Assembly (NCBI RefSeq): GCF_905171765.1
Contig: NC_053391.1
Coordinates: forward strand, 656,737,750-656,801,749
Direction: 5' to 3'
Length of the DNA stretch: 64,000 nucleotides
Source of the DNA: Bufo bufo
Lineage: Eukaryota > Chordata > Amphibia > Anura > Bufonidae
In this document: positions 30,716 through 41,743 of the stretch, in pieces
Layout of the letters: each line of letters opens with the position of its first letter
Numbering within the stretch: the stretch's first letter is position 1
Made by a program: the position numbers and the translations under genes
Notes under the pieces: generated by a model
The model's database searches: none
What the model saw: the letters and a program-made list of their open reading frames with translations, nothing else
Told to the model about the DNA's origin: nothing

Positions 30716-31424
30716 TGTCACGAATCAGCGGGTGTGGACCCACTGTACCACTGACTGACTATACTCCTGAGGGGAGTGTCTAAGCAACTACCTGGTTTTC
30801 ACTAGAGCCTCTGGAGGTGAGGATAGACTTGAGCCGTTAGGTTAGTTGTCAGGGACTACTCCAGGGCAGTTACCGAGTCAGTGGCAGCTGGTCCAGGCGG
30901 ACCAAGGAGTACCAGAGAAGGTACCTGAAGTATAATGTAGTCAGGTGAGCAGAGACGTTGCCAGGAGCAACGGTACAGGACCAAAGGGTCAGGGCAGGCG
31001 GCACAGGTACAGGTCAGGCAATCCGGGTCGGCAACAGGAGAGACAAAGCACGCAGGCAGGGATCAGATGATAATCAGAGTCCAGGAATGAAGTACAAGTC
31101 AGTTGCACCAGTGGTTATCAGGCTCTTTAGCAAAAGACAAGGACCTTGACACTAAGGTATCTGGGAAGAGGGCAGAGCCACTTAAATACCTGCAGTAGAG
31201 TTAGGGTTGGTCAGCGAGGTCACCTGACCTAACCCACTCAGCCCAGGGAGGGATGCGCTCCGCCCATAGAACAATGAAACATGAAACCAGCCAAACACAG
31301 GCTGTGACCAGGGCTGAGTGGAAGCTGTGGAGCTGAATCCTCAGAAGCAAAGCACACACCCTGACAGAGCCCAGGGCTGCAGCGGTAAGCGGGGGAACAG
31401 CGGCGCCCTGCAGCTGCTGTTACA
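30716..31424 (-). mobile_element. Solo LTR (709 bp), Gypsy-like
   Basis: Ends TGTCACGAATCAGC and TGCTGTTACA. Flanked by cccaa at 30711-30715 and 31425-31429. Size, ends and G/A-rich body (CCAGGAGCAACGG and so on) resemble the G2 LTR. A minus-strand TATTTAA near 31,180 suggests minus orientation. Confidence 0.88.
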
Positions 31425-31429
31425 CCCAA

Positions 31430-31640
31430 ACTGAGGTTCTTAGAGCCCTTTAGGTCAAACATCATCCCTGGATAAAGGAAATCCCCTTTACGACTATCAC
31501 TAGTGTAAATATGGACTGTATATAGCTGAAGGGCTGTGCCTTTAAAAGATAGTGCTTCTACATGAGAACTTATACACTTATTATGCCTCTGGACTACAGA
31601 TATGAAAACAATAAGTAAATGTGCCCTCTCTGACAGACTT
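31430..31640. other. Flank of the PLE insertion with short tandem motif
   Basis: No gene. TGTGCCCTCTCTGACAGACT at 31,620 recurs as TGTGCCCTCACTGAGAGACT right after the PLE (35,157 onward), so the target was itself a ~45-bp tandem repeat. Confidence 0.5.
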
Positions 31641-31740
31641 CAACCATTGCCTAATAGGAAAAAATAATCCAGCTCACCTAACTGGTCTGCATATAATCCC
31701 AGCTCCAGAGGCCCTGGGGAAGTGTTCCCGTAACAGGCAG

Positions 31741-32942
31741 AAAATAGTAAAGGAAGGGTCCCGGAGACAGATAAAATCCTCTTTCAGCTCTTCTTTATTA
31801 GTTATGGACATCGACAGTCATGACCATCAGGTGCACGGCAAGGTTGACGCGTTTCGGGTGAGTACCCTTAGTCGTAACAAATTGCTAACTGTGGCCCCTC
31901 AATATAAAGGGGTTGAAAGCACCCCTCCTCCAATGGGGAGGAACTGGTTTCAAGCAACATCCGTTGCACCACACCTAGACACACCTTTTTTCTTTCAGCT
32001 TGCATCAATCAGTTTGTAATTGGTAATACACTGTGCGAACCTGTCCTTGACATCTTAACCCCAGGTTGCCCTGTGATTTCTTTCAACAGAAGTCGCACAG
32101 TGTGAATACTTCATTTCATAGAAAACATAAAATATATGTAAAAAAACCTTTGATACAAACATGGACATACTAAAACAAATACAAATACAATGGCCCCATG
32201 TATTCAAACAAGTTCTAGTTAGCAGCCTGATATTGACAATCTCATAGTAGATTTGTCTAAAAATATAATGGTATTGATACATTGTTGCATGTCAGTGGGG
32301 CTGCAAAAACACCACTTTCCCAGTAAAAGGCCGGACGTTTTGAATATAATTGCAAGATAGATCAGGTCACAGATGGAACATGACAAGAAATTGCTGCAGT
32401 CCTGCGCAGGTTCGTTGAAAATCTTTTCTTAACATCTAAAATAGAATAGGGAGATGAAAGCGCTGTATGATGTCAGCGCTATAGGAACAGTGACGAACAG
32501 AGATGTGCAACCCTCATAGTAGTAAGGACTCTCACATGTACAATATTGATGTTATGATCATATACATCACGCTAATACCCCTAAAAATGGCAAGAAGGAC
32601 ATCAGAGATGTGTACCCACCAGAATGTGGATAGACCTAACATAAAATGCTAATAATGACACACATCGATATTCTGCTGTATGTGCCAAGCATTTTATTGA
32701 TATATATAGATGAGTTCTTTCTTGAGGTTGAGACCCCCTGGTACCCTGGTACCCAATCTAAAAATCCAGTAAGCCTCACGTAACAAAATTTTCTTACGAT
32801 AATCCCCACCCCTTTGAGGAGCTAATACACGTTCGATGGCATACGCCTGAAAAAATGATACTTGGCGGGCATGAACGTGTATGAAATGTTTAGCTATATT
32901 TGAAATATTGAGGATATTGGGGTTACTGATATAGTTGAGATG
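31741..32942 (-). repeat. PLE inverted arm, left copy
   Basis: 1,202 bp, the reverse complement of 33939-35140. Substitutions seen: GAGTACCC versus GAGTGCCC and AACAAATT versus AACTAATT near 31,860-31,890; the rest compared was identical. It contains the C-terminal part of the endonuclease frame and the 3' untranslated region. Confidence 0.95.
31846..31875 (-). ncRNA. Hammerhead-ribozyme-like remnant in the PLE arm
   Basis: On the sense strand: CGACTAAGGG(T/C)ACTCACCCGAAACGCGTC, seen also on the plus strand of the other arm at 35006-35035. The GGG/CCC stem and the GAAACGCGTC half match the hammerhead type known from PLEs, but the CUGANGA box is degenerate. Probably inactive. Confidence 0.35.
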
Positions 32943-33941
32943 TTCTAATACTCTGTTTTTGAACTTGCGAACAGTGCTGCCCACATACATAAGGTCACAT
33001 TTGGTGCATCGAATTACGTAGATGACGCCTTCCGTATTGCAATTGATGTACATACGAATTGGGAAGTTATATATATGGTCTGCACTGTCAAATGTTTTTG
33101 TGAGCAGGACATATTCGCAGGTCCTACAGCGAGCACTGCCGCATCTCGTAAATCCTTTGTATATAAGCCAACTAGGCTTGGATTGTATACCACTGCCGCT
33201 GGCAGTGTAAAGAGACGGGGACAGTGAGCTAGACAGGGTGGGGGCCCTTCTGGAAACAATTCTACAACCTGATTTGAGTGCTTCATAAAGAATAGCATCG
33301 TCAAACAAAATAGGTAGGCACTTCTTAATTACGGAGCTGATTGTACTGAACTCATTACTATATGTTAGAGAAAGAGTAGGGACCCTATCCAGGTCACCGT
33401 CTGCCCGTGTCTCCACACCGCCAGCAGAAGTTGGCACATTTGATTTACATTTAGATTTCCCAAATAGTATGTCTCTTCTATCTTTTTGGAGGGCTATCTC
33501 CCTTCCTCTGTTGATCATCCACATTGGGTAATTTCTGTCCCTCAGCCTTTTTTCTACTCTGTCACATTCTTCTCCTATTCTCTCTACTACACTACAATTC
33601 CTGACGGTACGGATAAATTCACCCACGGGAATTGCTCTGACGGTATGCATTGGATGGTGACTTTTAGCATTAAGTATGGTATTACCCGCCACCTCTTTTC
33701 TATAGGTCATGGTGTGCACTATCTCTCCAGCTACCCCGCGGAGTGTCAGATCTAAGAAATTAATATGGGTTTCATGTGCCAAGCAAGTGAACCTCAAATT
33801 ATAATTGTTGTTGTTTAGGTATGCCTGGAGGTCTGGGACGGCAGATACACCGCCCGCCCATACCATGAGCACGTCATCGATGTACCTGCCGTACCAGACC
33901 AAACCAGGCATAAACGGGTTCTCCAGATTGTAAATATACAT
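32694..33941 (-). pseudogene. PLE reverse transcriptase (C-terminal part) with GIY-YIG endonuclease
   Basis: 415 open codons. The N-terminus begins just before the RT catalytic box YIDDV (near residues 20-24) because the element is 5'-truncated at the arm junction, and the apparent ATG (33939-33941) is created there. RT thumb sequence follows. The C-terminal third has the PLE endonuclease pattern VIYVIRCTKCDLMYVGST with EH further on, the GIY-YIG fold that nicks target DNA. The upstream RT motifs are absent, so no functional protein is expected despite the open frame. Confidence 0.88.
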
Positions 33942-35140
33942 CTCAACTATATCAGTAACCCCAATATCCTCAATATTTCAAATATAGCTAAACATTTCAT
34001 ACACGTTCATGCCCGCCAAGTATCATTTTTTCAGGCGTATGCCATCGAACGTGTATTAGCTCCTCAAAGGGGTGGGGATTATCGTAAGAAAATTTTGTTA
34101 CGTGAGGCTTACTGGATTTTTAGATTGGGTACCAGGGTACCAGGGGGTCTCAACCTCAAGAAAGAACTCATCTATATATATCAATAAAATGCTTGGCACA
34201 TACAGCAGAATATCGATGTGTGTCATTATTAGCATTTTATGTTAGGTCTATCCACATTCTGGTGGGTACACATCTCTGATGTCCTTCTTGCCATTTTTAG
34301 GGGTATTAGCGTGATGTATATGATCATAACATCAATATTGTACATGTGAGAGTCCTTACTACTATGAGGGTTGCACATCTCTGTTCGTCACTGTTCCTAT
34401 AGCGCTGACATCATACAGCGCTTTCATCTCCCTATTCTATTTTAGATGTTAAGAAAAGATTTTCAACGAACCTGCGCAGGACTGCAGCAATTTCTTGTCA
34501 TGTTCCATCTGTGACCTGATCTATCTTGCAATTATATTCAAAACGTCCGGCCTTTTACTGGGAAAGTGGTGTTTTTGCAGCCCCACTGACATGCAACAAT
34601 GTATCAATACCATTATATTTTTAGACAAATCTACTATGAGATTGTCAATATCAGGCTGCTAACTAGAACTTGTTTGAATACATGGGGCCATTGTATTTGT
34701 ATTTGTTTTAGTATGTCCATGTTTGTATCAAAGGTTTTTTTACATATATTTTATGTTTTCTATGAAATGAAGTATTCACACTGTGCGACTTCTGTTGAAA
34801 GAAATCACAGGGCAACCTGGGGTTAAGATGTCAAGGACAGGTTCGCACAGTGTATTACCAATTACAAACTGATTGATGCAAGCTGAAAGAAAAAAGGTGT
34901 GTCTAGGTGTGGTGCAACGGATGTTGCTTGAAACCAGTTCCTCCCCATTGGAGGAGGGGTGCTTTCAACCCCTTTATATTGAGGGGCCACAGTTAGCAAT
35001 TAGTTACGACTAAGGGCACTCACCCGAAACGCGTCAACCTTGCCGTGCACCTGATGGTCATGACTGTCGATGTCCATAACTAATAAAGAAGAGCTGAAAG
35101 AGGATTTTATCTGTCTCCGGGACCCTTCCTTTACTATTTT
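33939..35140 (+). repeat. PLE inverted arm, right copy
   Basis: Reverse complement of 31741-32942. Reads the endonuclease end and 3' region in plus orientation, so minus-strand frames of the left arm reappear here as plus-strand frames (for example 34599-34826 mirrors 32055-32282). The loop between arms is 996 bp. Confidence 0.95.
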
Positions 35141-35191
35141 CAACCATTGCCCTTTGTGCCCTCACTGAGAGACTTCAACAGTGCCCTTTAA

Positions 35192-35902
35192 AGGGTTTCT
35201 ATCACTTGGTATGACATAATTAGCTGTCAGACACTAGCGATCTGCTAGTGTCTGCTCTGGCCAACCATCCTAATATAATCACTTGTGGGGCAGCGGTTTT
35301 GCTAAAAAACTAACTTTTATAAATATGCTAATGAGCCTCTAGGTGCTATGTGGGCGTCATTAGCACCTAGAGGCTCCGTCTACCTTCATACACAGCCGCC
35401 GCCCAGCGCGTCCCTCCAGCCCGCCCATGTCCTCCTCCGTGTGACGCAGCGGACGAGTTCTCGCGCATGCGCCGTGCGCGGCTGTATTCGGCGCATTTGA
35501 GATCTCAGCTCGGAGCGGTCAGACATTCAATGCGCATGCGCCGAATACAGCCGCGCATGCGCATTGAATGTCTGACCGCTCCGAGCTGAGAGCTCAAATG
35601 CGCCGAATACAGCCGCGCACGGCGCATGCGCGAGAACTCGTCCGCTGCGTCACACGGAGGAGGACATGGGCGGGCTGGAGGGACGCGCTGGGCGGCGGCT
35701 GTGTATGAAGGTAGACGGAGCCTCTAGGTGCTAATGACGCCCACATAGCACCTAGAGGCTCATTAGCATATTTATAAAAGTTAGTTTTTTAGCAAAACCG
35801 CTGCCCCACAAGTGATTATAGTAGGATGGTTGGCCAGAGCAGACACTAGCGGATCGCTAGTGTCTGACAGCTAATTATGTCATACCAAGTGATAGAAACC
35901 CT
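35192..35902. mobile_element. 711-bp near-perfect palindromic TTAA element
   Basis: Flanked by TTAA at 35188-35191 and 35903-35906. Terminal repeats AGGGTTTCTATCACTTGG extend through almost the whole element to a centre near 35,547. The core is CpG-rich with GCGCATGCGC-type motifs. TTAA flanks suggest piggyBac- or Kolobok-type mobilisation. No coding potential. Confidence 0.85.
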
Positions 35903-35906
35903 TTAA

Positions 35907-36929
35907 GGCCCCTTTCACACGAGCGAGTATTCCGCGCGGATGCGATGCGGGAGGTGAACGCATTGCACCCGCACTGAATACCGACCCATTCATTTCTATG
36001 GGGCTGTGCACACGAGCGGTGATTTTCACGCATCACTTTTGCGTTGCGTGAAAATCGCAGCATGCTCCTCTTTGTGCGTTTTTCACGTAACGCAGGCCCC
36101 ATAGAAATGAATGGGGTTGCGTGAAAATCGCAAGCATCCGCAAGCAAGTGCGGATGCGGTGCGATTTTCACGCACGGTTGCTAGGAGACGATCGGGATGG
36201 AGACCCGAACCTTATTATTTTCCCTTATAACATGGTTATAAGGGAAAATAATAGCATTCTGAATACAGAATGCATAGTAAAACAGGGCTGGAGGGGTTAA
36301 AAAAAAAAAAAAAGTCATTTAACTCACCTTTATCCACTTGCTCTCGTAGCCGGCATCTCCGTCTGACTCTTTTACTGTCTTAGGACCTGTGGAGAGCATT
36401 AACTATAGTTTAAGGACCTGGGATGACGTCACTCCGGTCATCACATGGTACGTCACATGATCTTTTACCATGGTGATTCACCATGGTAAAAGATCATGTG
36501 ACGTACCATGTGATGACCAGAGTGACGTCATCCCAGGTCCTTAAACTATAGTTAATGCTCTCCACAGGTCCTAGACAGTAAAAGAGTCAGACGGAGATGC
36601 CCGGCATCGCGAGCAAGTGGATTAAGGTGAGTTAAATGATTTTTTATTTTTTTTAACCCCCTCCAGCCCTGTTTTACTTAGCATTCTGTATTCAGAATGC
36701 TATTATTTTCCCTTATAACCATGTTATAAGGGAAAATAATACTATTTACAGAACACCGATCCCAAGCCCGAACTTCTGTGAAGAAGTTCGGGTTTGGGTA
36801 CCAAACACGCGCGATTTTTCTCACGCGAGTGCAAAACGCATTACAAGGTTTTGCACTCGCGCGGAAAAATCGCGGGTGTTCCCGCAACGCACCCGGACAT
36901 TTTTCCGCAACGCCCGTGTGAAAGAGGCC
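35907..36929. mobile_element. Palindromic Harbinger-type MITE (1,023 bp)
   Basis: TAA at 35904-35906 (inside the TTAA of the preceding palindrome) and at 36930-36932. Ends GGCCCCTTTCACACG and, reversed, GGCCTCTTTCACACG. The arms meet near 36,478 at TTTACCATGGTGATTCACC. A partial relative is at 60,871-61,287. Trinucleotide TWA-type targets fit PIF/Harbinger. Confidence 0.8.
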
Positions 36930-36932
36930 TAA

Positions 36933-37090
36933 GAGTTTGTAACCACCAAGAGTACTGTCAAGTGTATGGACTGTAGATATGTTAGTGATGAAACACTTAG
37001 ATGTATTGTGCCCTCCGGTGGAGTTATCAAGATTATTTATTTACTATTAATTATATTTTTTATTTATTTACTATTTATTTTTTACATTTT
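36933..37090. other. Unassigned AT-rich spacer
   Basis: Contains TGTGCCCTC again near 37,006 and a TATTTATT tract. No gene. Confidence 0.35.
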
Positions 37091-37255
37091 TTTTGTCTGA
37101 TCTGAGGTCTGATTAACATTGGGGTCTGAACTAAGGTCTGATTGGGGGTCTGAGCTGAGGTCTGATTAACATTGGTGGTCTGATCTGAGGTCTGATAGGG
37201 GCTCTGCGTTAAGCTCTAATTTACATTGGTGGTCTGAGCTGTGGTCTACCAAGGG
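37090..37255. repeat. ~30-bp minisatellite
   Basis: Repeats of GGTCTGATTAACATTGG and GGTCTGAGCTGAGGTCTGAT in irregular order, about five to six units with divergence. Confidence 0.7.
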
Positions 37256-37638
37256 CAAAAAATACAGTATATAGTGCTGACATGTTCTGCAGCACTTTAC
37301 AGAAATTACAGTAAAGTTTATTTTGCTGCAAATAATTTATTTTGCTCCTTATTTCTGTAGTATTAAAGAACCTGCAGCGGATCAGTGGTCATTATTATGA
37401 ACAGGGGCTTAATGGGAAAAATAAAAATGGATTACTCATTATAAAACTGGGTTTTTCCATTCAGGACAGGAGGTATTTGTTTCACCTTTCACGCCCTTTC
37501 CTGACCTCAGCTACAGTCTTAAAGGTGCAATATATCTCAAATATAGTGTCAGCAAAGAAATGTGTTTTAGGCTTCACACACAGTAAAATATCCTTGTCTA
37601 GCACAGCCCATAACAATATGGCGGACACCAGGTACTTC

Positions 37639-37822
37639 CAGGGGTGCACCTAGCCTTTCTGCTACCTGAGGCGAAAAAAAATCTGAAATGGCGCCCCCCC
37701 CCTCCCAATGCCAATATCTTAACCTAACCTCTTCCCTTCAGCCCATGGCCCTTCGGCTGCCCCCTCTTGCCCCTACCTGGTGCTGCCAGAGGCGACCTGG
37801 CCTCATTGGTGGTGCACCCCTG
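37639..37822. mobile_element. 184-bp hAT-type MITE
   Basis: Ends CAGGGGTGCACC and GGTGCACCCCTG. Flanking octamers ggtacttc (37631-37638) and aatacttc (37823-37830) match at 6 of 8. Non-coding. Confidence 0.65.
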
Positions 37823-37830
37823 AATACTTC

Positions 37831-38625
37831 ACTGATGGTTACATTTTAAGGAGACCGTTTGCCGGTGGTAAGTGCTCTAACAGGCCTCATCAGGGAACTC
37901 CTTACAGGCCCATGTCAGGAGAGATGACAGGTCCTTTACAACTGCACAATAATATGATGATATTTTATACTTCCATATACCCAATGCAGCCATTGTCAGT
38001 CTTCACATACCAGGCCTCAATGCAGGACACATCAGTAATTGAACATTTATGCCTAAAATAAAATTGTCTCATAACCTCCCTCGTCTAATGAGACTGTCAC
38101 TACAGGAAGCAGCTGTCCCTACCAGTCCCTCACCCGTCTATGTGCGCCGAGCACCCTACTTGGGTCTGGACCTGATTATTTCATTTACGTATGGGCCTGT
38201 TCTCTCTGCTGCACGTACATTATGTCAGCCACTTCCCAGTCTCCCAGCATCTCATTCATCAATTACAGTACTTACAATGTTATTTCGGCATTCTAACCAG
38301 TATAGGCTCCAGAAACAAATGACACCAGGGGTCACATGCACTGGTTGCACTTTCTTGGAAACGTTTGGGCCAATTTATTGAACTATAGTCCTAAATTTAG
38401 GCAGAATAAAACAAGACAGAAAGGCAAGACAAGAAAGCACCACATTTATCATAGTAGGGATAGCTGTGCGATAATCTCAGTGTTAAAAAGTTGCATAAAA
38501 AATATCTAAAACACATAATAAATTTGTTACATTGAATGTACCGCATTCTATTTTTTTAGTACAATTTGAGCCAGAATTCTTGCACATTTTTCCCTATTGT
38601 TTCATTGCTTTGTTTATTTAGCATA
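37831..38625. other. Unassigned stretch
   Basis: No gene, exon signal set or terminal repeats recognised before the Tc1 element. Open frames are short and without recognisable motifs. Confidence 0.35.
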
Positions 38626-38627
38626 TA

Positions 38628-40205
38628 CACTGCTCAAAAAAATAAAGGGAACACAAAAATAACACATCCTAGATCTGAATTAATTAAATATTCTTCTGAA
38701 ATACTTTGTTCTTTACATAGTTGAATGTGCTGACAACAAAATCACACAAAAAAAAATATGGAAATCAAATTTTTTAACCCATGGAGGTCTGGATTTGGAG
38801 TCACACTCAAAATCAAAGTGGAAAAACATACTACAGGCTGATCCAACTTTGATGTAATGTCCTTAAAACAAGTCAAAATGAGGCTCAGTAGTGTGTGTGG
38901 CCTCCACGTGCCTGTATGACCTCCCTACAACGCCTGTGCATGCTCCTGATGAGGTGGCGGACGGTCTCCTGAGGGATCTCCTCCCAGACCTGGACTAAAG
39001 CATCTGCCAACTCCTGGACAGTCTGTGGTGCAACGTGACGTTGGTGGATAGAGCGAGACATGATGTTCCAGATGTGCTCAATTGGATTCAGGTCTGGGGA
39101 ACGGGCAGGCCAGTCCATAGCATCAATGCCTTCGTCTTGCAGGAACTGCTGACACACTCCAGCCACATGAGGTCTAGCATTGTCTTGCATTAGGAGGAAC
39201 CCAGGGCCAACCGCACCAGCATATGGTCTCACAAGGGGTCTGAGGATCTCATCTCGGTACCTAATGGCAGTCCGGCTACCTATGGCGAGCACATGGAGGG
39301 CTGTGCGGCCCTCCAAAGAAATGCCACCCCACACCATTACTGACCCAATGCCAAACCGGTCATGCTGGAGGATGTTGCAGGCAGCAGAACGTTCTCCACG
39401 GCGTCTCCAGACTCTGTCACATCTGTCACGTGCTCAGTGCGAACCTGCTTTCATCTGTGAAGAGCACAGGGCGCCAGTGGCGAATTTTCCAATCTTGGTG
39501 TTCTCTGGCAAATGCCAAACGTCCTGCATGGTGTTGGGCTGTAAGCACAACCCCCACCTGTGGACGTCGGGCCCTCATATCACCCTCATGGAGTCTGTTT
39601 CTGACCGTTTGAGCAGACACATGCACATTTGTGGCCTGCTGGAGGTCATTTTGCAGGGCTCTGGCAGTGCTCCTCCTGTTCTTCCTTGCACAAAGGCGGA
39701 GGTAGCGGTCCTGCTGCTGGGTTGTTGCCCTCCTACGGCCTCCTCCACGTCTCCTGATGTACTGGCCTGTCTCCTGGTAGCGACTCCATGCTCTGGACAC
39801 TACGCTGACAGACACAGCAAACCTTCTTGCCACAGCTCGCATTGATGTGCCATCCTGGATAAGCTGCACTACCTGAGCCACTTGTGTGGGTTGTAGACTC
39901 CGTCTCATGCTACCACTAGAGTGAAAGCACCGCCAGCATTCAAAAGTGACCAAAACATCAGCCAGGAAGCATAGGAACTGAGAAGTGGTCTGTGGTTACC
40001 ACCTGCAGAACCACTCCTTTATTGGGGGTGTCTTGCTAATTGCCTATAATTTCCCCCTGTTGTCTATCCCATTTGCACAACAGCATGTGAAATTGATTGT
40101 CACTCAGTGTTGCTTCCTAAGTGGACAGTTTGATTTCACAGAAGTGTGATTGACTTGGAGTTACATTGTGTTGTTTAAGTGTTCCCTTTATTTTTTTGAG
40201 CAGTG
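38628..40205 (-). mobile_element. Tc1-type transposon, nearly intact (1,578 bp)
   Basis: TA duplications at 38626-38627 and 40206-40207. Perfect-looking terminal repeats CACTGCTCAAAAAAATAAAG at both ends, continuing GGGAACAC. One transposase gene on the minus strand with a single frameshift. The closeness of the repeats and the long frames indicate recent activity of this family. Confidence 0.93.
38885..39908 (-). pseudogene. Tc1 transposase with one frameshift
   Basis: ATG at 39906-39908. The N-terminal half (to 39426) has paired helix-turn-helix DNA-binding sequence ([29 protein letters not shown]) and the first catalytic Asp in LFTDESRF. A one-base loss at about 39,415-39,425 creates an early TGA. 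The other half (38885-39337 and just upstream) has the second Asp (LLMQDNARPH) and the Glu in SPDLNPIEHIW, completing a DDE triad. Total ~340 codons is normal for Tc1. It cuts and pastes the element at TA sites. This copy is not expected to make full enzyme. Confidence 0.92.
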
Positions 40206-40255
40206 TATGTGCAGTACCCCAGACCTAGGCGTATCTACAATTGTTTTATGTGTTA

Positions 40256-40656
40256 GGTCTCCTGCACACGACCGTAGGTGTCCAGTTGCCGTATTGCGGA
40301 CCGCATATGCGGATCCGCAATACACGGGCACCGTTCCGTGTGCATTCTGCATCACAGATGCAGACCCATTGACTTGAATGGGTCCGCAAATCCGGAAAAG
40401 GGAAACGGAAGCACAGAAGGGAACCCTACGGAAGCACTATGGAGTGCTTCTGTGGGGTTCCGTTCCGTACTTCTGTTCCGCAAAAAGATAGAATTTGCTC
40501 TATCTTTTTGCGGAATGGGCGGATGAACGACCTATTCAAGTTGAATGGGTGTGGATCCATCCCGGAAGCCGCACAAACATTCTCCGTGCATTGGGGACCG
40601 CAAATTGCTGTCCCCAATGCATGGAACGGAAAACATATGTTCGCGTGAAGGAGGCC
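40256..40656. mobile_element. Harbinger-type MITE (401 bp)
   Basis: TTA at 40253-40255 and 40657-40659. Ends GGTCTCCTGCACACG and, reversed, GGCCTCCTTCACGCG. Body of GCGGATCCGCAA-type palindromic motifs shared with elements at 44,521, 47,444, 47,751, 52,483 and 61,288. Confidence 0.8.
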
Positions 40657-40659
40657 TTA

Positions 40660-41743
40660 ATGTTATGCCTGTATACTACCACTCCCTTCCTCTACACCGG
40701 CTCTTCAGGGTATCTCTGCATGAAATTGACATCACAAACAGGATTGTGCCTCCGTGCTCTACTATTGTTGGCCTAATTGCTGTGTGGACCCTAAAAGAGA
40801 CTTGATTGTGTTGTTGGAAGGAATTCAGTGGAAGCTATAGCCACATCATATTAAAAAGACTCCGTGTGGGTGTTTTACATTCAATGTTTGCTACTAAAGC
40901 CTAGAAACGCTCCATTCACTGTGCATAAGCACAGAAGGGGTTAATCAGCCATCTTGGATACGTGCCATTTGTTCCAAAGCTCCGACCCTTCAGAGAGGGA
41001 AATCAGAGAGAACTCCCAGCAAAGGAGCAGGCAAGACTTGTCTGCCCTATTCTGCTCTGAGCGTGGGAGTCTGGCACCTTCAACTGGGTTCACGTTTGTT
41101 ATTTTGCCAAGGCAAAGGTTATCGGGCCAAGAAGGCAATGTGTTTTTTTCAGGCAAAAGAGTTTGCCCGTCTCCAGAAGCTGCCGTCTCACTGAGGTGCG
41201 GAGACCGAAGGCAAAGAAGACCTGCCACGTGCTGTAAGATGACAGAGAAAAGACATAAGCCATGATGTGGATCTACGGCCCCGTACCTCAAAAAGCAATT
41301 GAGGAAGTACGGGTGCCTCCAGTAAAAAGCCATACACCCTCAGCCTTATTGATCTGGGAGAGGAAGAGTTCTTCTCCCTAATCTAAGAAGATACAGGAGT
41401 CCTGGGAGGTTGACAATGGGTGACACAGACTGGCCACTGATTGTTTGTCTTATGTAGGGCCCTACTTTAGCCACCCTCCTGCCTCTTCATGAAAGCGACT
41501 CCCTTTTCAGCAAAACCCAAGTTTTACTTATTGCACCCCTTCCTTCCCCTTCTCAGGTAATCTCAACACCTTGCCTGAGAGGGTTTTACAACATTTGAAG
41601 GTCACTACCAAAGGAATAGACCCAAACACACCTAACTCACCTGCGCGGTGGCATGTCTGTGATTCCAGGACGCTTGATCAGAGCCGCAGACAGCTAATCA
41701 GACTCAAATGCAGCTTAGCCTGGCAGCCAGGGCATTAGTTTAG
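40660..41743. other. Unassigned non-coding stretch
   Basis: Holds CACTCCCTTCCTCTACACC near 40,681, a member of a short motif family also seen at 45,308, 47,147, 56,355 and 60,068. No gene or terminal repeats recognised. Confidence 0.35.

Larger units (their letters stand above)
31652..35140 (-). mobile_element. Penelope-like element with 1.2-kb inverted arms
   Basis: Flanked by an 11-bp duplication caaccattgcc (31641-31651 and 35141-35151). It holds an RT/endonuclease remnant on the minus strand (32694-33941), and the 3' 1,202 bp of the element are repeated in inverted orientation. For every checked pair the coordinates sum to 66,881, so the arms have no net indels. A 5'-truncated main copy joined to an inverted partial copy is a known PLE configuration. 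Confidence 0.9.

Noticed and set aside
32055..34826. Identical 75-codon frames at 32055-32282 (minus) and 34599-34826 (plus) as paralogous genes
   Set aside because: They are the same non-coding PLE 3' sequence seen in the two inverted arms.
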